This document shows, piece after piece, positions 59,901 to 64,000 of a stretch of DNA of 64,000 nt. Below the pieces are notes generated by a model. It did no database searches. It was not told the origin of the DNA and saw nothing but the letters and a program-made list of their open reading frames with translations. Position numbers and translations under genes: made by a program. How positions within the stretch are numbered: position 1 is the first letter of the stretch; each line of letters starts with the position of its first letter. Origin of the DNA: Neurospora intermedia (taxonomy: Eukaryota; Ascomycota; Sordariomycetes; Sordariales; Sordariaceae). The stretch spans positions 2,480,001-2,544,000 of the forward strand of contig BTPP01000007.1 in NCBI GenBank assembly GCA_037102815.1, written 5' to 3'.

Positions 59901-60700
59901 TACTAACCCGGATAAAACCTTTATTTATTAAATCCCAAAGAATCTTTTTAAATACTAAAAATTCTTCTCGAAATATATTATATAGTAAGCCGAAGGGAAG
60001 CGGGAGGTTTCTACTATCCAATCCCTTCTTTAATTCGATTTTCAAATTAATTCCGGGCTTATATTCGTTAAAATAATTAGCTTCCTACTTTCTAAAAAGA
60101 AGGATAAAATCCTAAAAGTCTTTAAAAATAACTTATTAAAATTCCTCGTCGGTTTAGACCCTTTTAGGCGCTAGAGCCTTTTCGATATTCTTTAGCCGGA
60201 TAGTAAATATAGAAGCTTCTATAATAGTCCGGCCTTCTATTTTATTTATACGACGGATATAACTAATAAAAATAATAATAAAAATATATACTACTCCCTA
60301 AAATTCTTCGAAAAATAGGGTCTTAGGCTTAAATTTATCGATATAGTTTACCTAGGATTAAATAATACTATACCAAAGTTTCTTCTCATAAGGAACCGAA
60401 TAAATTTAATTAATTATTAATTATAACTTCCCAAAAATAATAGAATATTCAAACTCCGGTACTATATAAATATAAATTAATAAAATATAATTTTAGAACT
60501 CTATAAGGAAATACGTAATACTTTAAATAGAAGCGCCTTCTATAATTATTATAGTACTTCGAATCTACTAAACCGAAATTAAAATAATAGGAATTTAGAA
60601 ATCCTAAATAATATTTTTACTAATAGTAGTATAATATTAACAACCTTTATTAATAAGAATGTAAAATAAATTAGTAAAATTAATAATAATTAGTATTAAT
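56985..60700 (-). pseudogene. pol of the Gypsy element (protease-RT-RNase H-integrase-chromodomain)
   Basis: Minus-strand decoding gives, from 60,660 downwards, an aspartic-protease-like LINKG-CxYYTTISKNI in which the catalytic Asp now reads Asn. RT follows from about 60,050 (KIELKKG, LYNMSREEFLVFKKIL), with YINNILIF at 59,540-59,520 where YVDDILIF is expected; codons 59,533-59,538 are Asn-Asn. The thumb has SFLKFINYYRIFI. An integrase (GIK-FLSTTYY near 57,880-57,830, YEWYSLA, SPF) and SFKNYTLLKPKKKLNWLYAKY follow. A chromodomain-like EYYIKEILYIRG ... YYKPL ... FEFFEK closes it at about 57,230-57,050. Many stops at Trp/Gln codons make it inactive. Confidence 0.85.
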
Positions 60701-60799
60701 ATTAGGCTTATTTCTATTTAGGGCTTAAACTCTTCTATTTTATTTAGTACTTCTAGGGTAAATTCTAATACCCAACTTTATACTAGAACTATTCTTTTC

Positions 60800-62099
60800 C
60801 CTAATCTAATTCGGAATCCGAAAGTTCAATTACTCGAAATTTGTTATTAAATAGCGGAATTACTTAAATAATTTAAATATATACTCCCTTACCTTACAAA
60901 CTTATAACCGGAAGGTATAGGTACTTAATAATAATATAATTAGTAGTACTATAACGAATATACTATCCTTCAATATAACGCTTATCCCTTTTTTCCTAAA
61001 ATACCTATTTAGCCCATCCCTTTTATAAAGTAGAAGAACCCTTACTTCGAACGCTACAAATATTAATTATACTTATAAGGATATTACTATTAATATTATA
61101 TTGAATCCTAAATAATAGAACGGAAGAGGAACCTCAATTCTAGTACTAATAGTTAGAATAACCCGAACTAATAGCAATAAAAATATATACTCTAAACCGC
61201 CGGTTACTTTAATTACTATTTTATAAATAACTTTAGTAGAGGGTTCGGAACTTTATAGTCTTTTCGTACTTATAAATAATATTCTAAAACTATTCTATAT
61301 AAATAAAATAATTATTAGAGAATTTAATAGTAAAAAGGTAATTACTAAACTTCTTATTAATAATACAACGAAAAAATCCCAATTTAATACAACTATCCCA
61401 ATTATAACCGCCAACCTTCAAAAATTTATCGTCGAAGTTAATAAAAAATTTAAAGAACAATTCGCCGTCCTTCTACTTTATTTTAATAAAATTATTAAAA
61501 GCGTAGTCTTAAATATAATAGGTATTAAAAATTTACCGGATCTATTCGAATAATTCGGTCGGATCTTTATTACTAGAAAGGGTATAGATAATCTAATAAC
61601 CCTCTAATCTCTATTACTTATTAATCGGTAGGGTATTAAATATTTCAATCTACGTAATATTAGAATCGGTACGCAAGCCGGCCTTAAAATCGGTATTATA
61701 TATTTTAATTAATTTATTATAATAAAAGAAAAAGGTAGTAAATTTACCGTCCTACTTAGGGAGTTCGAATAACTTCTATTGGTACAACCTACTAAAATTA
61801 CTATTAAATTCTTTGTCGGTACCGCCGTCGGCTTTAAATTTCCTTTTATCCTTACCGGTATTATTAGAAAAATCTTACTTAGTAAAGTACGTAAATTCAA
61901 ATTTAAAAGTAGGCTAAGAATAGATAGAGAAAAGGATTATAGACTTAACCTTCCCCTTCAATTCGGAATTTACTTATAGAGCTCGGAATAAAGTTCTAAG
62001 TAAACTAATAGTATCAAAGGGGGCTCTAACGCTCCCGGTTACTAGAGAATTATAAAAAACTTCTATATTAATATTAGTATTATCGTTATCGTTCGGTAT
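60800..62099 (-). pseudogene. gag of the Gypsy element
   Basis: The frame starts at 62,099 with an ATA that was probably ATG, 97 nt inside the 5' LTR. It runs through DTISLLRTLF, FKADGGTDKEF and a capsid region (FNTLPINK, GYxIIYTLSSNKDPTELFE, FNTYYIxDYAFNNFI). A CCHC zinc knuckle lies at 60,962-60,921, spaced C-x2-C-x4-H-x4-C, but all four ligands now read Tyr, as expected from TGC/TGT-to-TAC/TAT and CAC/CAT-to-TAC/TAT changes. Stops fall at Trp/Gln positions. The plus strand of 61,230-61,980 is also fairly open but is a shadow. Confidence 0.82.
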
Positions 62100-62195
62100 A
62101 AAAAAAGAGATTATTCTAATATTAGTATACGCTACGCTATTAATTATAAACAATCCTTCCTTCTAATAATTAATTAATAAGAAGGTAAAACCTAA

Positions 62196-62486
62196 TATAA
62201 GAAGATAATAGAGCAATACATAAATATTAGCCTTATATAGTATATTAAAGTTCTATAAAAAAGGAAAGGAGAAAACGCTACCCTCTAGATCGTTCGAGTA
62301 CTAGAGTTTAAATAGCTATACGCTAGCTACTTAATAGCCTAAAGCAGCTAAGGAATACTCTAAAAAGCTCGGGCGCTATAGTGCAGCGCCCGGGTCGTTT
62401 GGGCAATCTCAATATAGGTTACCGTCTTAATACTCAAGTCTGGCTAATTAGAGCCAGATGCCTTAACGGGCGCTAGTCCTATAACA
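62196..62486 (-). repeat. 5' LTR of the full-length Gypsy element
   Basis: 291 bp matching 54,977-55,267 in direct orientation. On the minus strand it begins TGTTATAGGACTAG and carries the ATATAAGGC box near its end. The outer edge lies five bases (62,487-62,491) from the neighbouring element's LTR. Confidence 0.88.
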
Positions 62487-62491
62487 TTGGG

Positions 62492-62776
62492 TGCTTCCAA
62501 ATACTATAATACAATAAGTACAATACGTAGTATTAGAAGTAAAGAAAGAAGATAATAGAGGAAGAAAGGCGTGGCCGAAGGCCGCCCTATATAGGAATCC
62601 CTTTATAGGAATTCCCTTATTTTATCGCTGGCCTGCATATAGGTCCCGCGATTGGGCGAGCCGGGCACGTGCTAAGGTACGTACTTGGGCGTACTAGTAC
62701 CTCTATTGAAGGTAGGTATAGTTAGACCTATACTTAGTCTAGTTTAGTTAATTAAATTAATTATATATACGATACA
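62492..62776 (-). repeat. Probable 3' LTR of a second Gypsy element
   Basis: A 285-bp segment with TG...CA ends on either strand (minus strand TGTATCGTAT ... GGAAGCA), next to the 3' end of an integrase-bearing relic. The partner LTR lies outside the window, so the call rests on ends, position and a higher-GC, non-coding interior. Confidence 0.55.
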
Positions 62777-64000
62777 TCCCGTATTAAATCCCGGCGCTAC
62801 GAAGAGAATACTATTATTTTTAATAGGAATAGTTTTATTTCCTTCTCGGTGACCGACGGCGATCCTTTTTATTTACGAACCTAATTTTCCGTTGCCTATT
62901 AATATAAGAGTAAGGAATTCTAAATTTACGTTCGTTAAGCCTATATTTCTAATAGTCCTTTACTAGGTCCTTAGCCTTACTTAAATCTTTAGTATCCTTC
63001 TAATAATTATTATAATAGCTATACCCCTTCTATTTAATATAATATTAGAGCTTACTATCGACCTATTTGTAGGTAGTAAATTTTTTTAATTTATATTTAG
63101 AGCTTTCCTTCGATTCGGAGCCGCTTTAAGAATCCTTTACTAATTTAGGTAGGGGGGTTGATCGATTAAATAGGTTATTATTATTAGGAGTAGATTTTAA
63201 GTAAATTATTAAAATAATTAGGTAAATTTTTATATTTGGGGGTAGGTCTAATTTATATATTAGACGTCCGACCTTTTAAATAATTGTAAATAGTCCTAAA
63301 CGTTATTGAGAGGTTTTGCGAAATAGTTTACTTGGAAGATAATATCTGTAATTTAATTTGAAGAATATTTTATTTCCTATTTTTAAGTTTATTTACCGGT
63401 AATTAAAATTATAACGAATTTTAGTATTGGCGATAGCGAAGTTTATAGTTAGTTAGGCTTCTTATTGAATATAATTGTATATTACGGGGTTATTTTTAAA
63501 TTTATAGGGGGAATTACTATAGGCGTAGGAGTTTGTAGTAATATTTAAGGGTTTTAATAGTTTAAGGCCAAAAAGGTATTTGTATAGTAATACTTTAATT
63601 CCTTCTACGAAGGCGCTGTTGAGATTCTATTGTAAAGAGGGAATAATTAATAATTAATTATAATTAAATTCGTAGTAGAAAGTATAGAATTTAATAGTAA
63701 TTTTGATAATCTAATTTTTTTATTCTATATTACCGTTGTTAGTAGGGTAGTATGCGGTTGTTATGAGTAGTTTAGTACTTATAGTTATTTATATACTTCG
63801 TTAATAGGCCGATGTAAATTTATAGTCGTAATTAGAAATAATACTGATAGGGAATCCCTAGTCGTATAGTAAGAATATATAAATTGTAATAATACTCTAT
63901 TCTATAGTAGTATATTTTTTATAATTAAGGATTAGTAAAGATTGCTTTAAAGTTTTATTTGTAATAGGTATTAGGGTATTGAACGTATTGTAATTAAATA
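62777..64000 (-). mobile_element. Second Ty3/Gypsy element, 3' part (integrase), cut by the window edge
   Basis: Minus-strand decoding from the window edge towards about 63,150 gives an integrase C-terminal half. It has IIKITIKFYTFYYEFNY, SAFVEGIKVLLYKYLFGLKLLKP, then KIGNKIFFKLNY-RYYLPSKLFRKTSQ-RLGLFTII, the usual Gypsy order of core end and GPF-like domain, with stops at Trp/Gln codons. The sequence between 62,777 and 63,150 is probably the tail and polypurine region. The rest of pol, gag and the other LTR lie beyond the window. Confidence 0.7.

Larger units (their letters stand above)
54977..62486 (-). mobile_element. Full-length Ty3/Gypsy chromovirus, RIP-degraded
   Basis: A 7.5-kb element lies on the minus strand between two direct 291-bp repeats (62,196-62,486 as 5' LTR, 54,977-55,267 as 3' LTR). 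Internal order on the minus strand is gag, protease, reverse transcriptase, RNase H, integrase and a C-terminal chromodomain-like segment. Then come a 1.7-kb region with an antisense open frame and a polypurine tract next to the 3' LTR. Flanking 5-mers CTAAG and TTGGG could be a target duplication altered by G-to-A changes, though one mismatch is not explained so. Stops at Trp/Gln codons throughout show inactivation by RIP. Confidence 0.88.

Noticed and set aside
61709-61900. Minus-strand 63-codon frame
   Set aside because: It lies in a different frame from the gag reading and has no family features.
61230-61980. Fairly open plus-strand frame inside the Gypsy element, at first suggesting a nested plus-strand gene
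   Set aside because: The minus strand in another frame gives a clear gag with the expected spacing from the LTR and zinc knuckle. The plus-strand frame is a mirror of it.

Overview
The window looks like nuclear DNA of a filamentous ascomycete of the Neurospora / Sordariales type. Genes have short introns (about 45-150 nt) with GTAAGT-like donors and CTAAC/CTGAC-like branch sites. Gene-rich DNA switches abruptly to very AT-rich DNA full of TAA/TAG, in which TGG and CAG/CAA codons of old transposon genes have become stops. That is the footprint of repeat-induced point mutation (RIP). The species cannot be fixed from the sequence alone.

Layout. About 1-11,950 is RIP-mutated transposon DNA: a plus-strand Ty3/Gypsy pol (about 3,950-8,300), a plus-strand PIF/Harbinger-like transposase (about 9,060-9,670), an unidentified minus-strand coding relic (about 10,250-11,450) and stretches I cannot decode. 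From 11,950 to 17,290 is ordinary-composition DNA in which I find no convincing gene. The gene island then runs to 47,456: a secreted Ser/Thr-rich WSC-domain protein (-), ribosomal protein uS5 (-), ribosomal protein eS30 (-), a 542-bp MITE-like element, the Nbs1/Xrs2 DNA-repair protein (+), a small membrane-protein ORF and a large Ser-rich coiled-coil protein (both -), an Irc21/NCB5OR-like cytochrome b5 protein (+), a J-domain co-chaperone (-), a UDP-4-keto-6-deoxyglucose 3,5-epimerase/4-reductase homologue (-), squalene synthase (+) and a proteinase K-like subtilisin (-). Exon structures were worked out by hand from reading frame, splice signals and family conservation. 47,457-50,340 has no gene I can support.

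From about 50,340 to the end is a second RIP-mutated block made of three minus-strand retroelements head to tail: a Tad-like LINE (about 50,350-54,970), a full-length Ty3/Gypsy chromovirus with paired 291-bp LTRs (54,977-62,486), and the 3' part of another Gypsy element with its own LTR (62,492 to the window edge). The full-length element carries an extra antisense open region between pol and its 3' LTR.

The genes are mostly unrelated housekeeping functions (translation, double-strand-break repair, sterol synthesis, nucleotide-sugar conversion, proteolysis) and form no obvious pathway cluster. The points most worth a second look are two genes whose reading frame stays open for 100-240 codons past a single in-frame stop, the antisense ORF in the Gypsy element, the MITE between eS30 and nbs1, and the parallel loss of catalytic aspartates in all three decoded reverse transcriptases.
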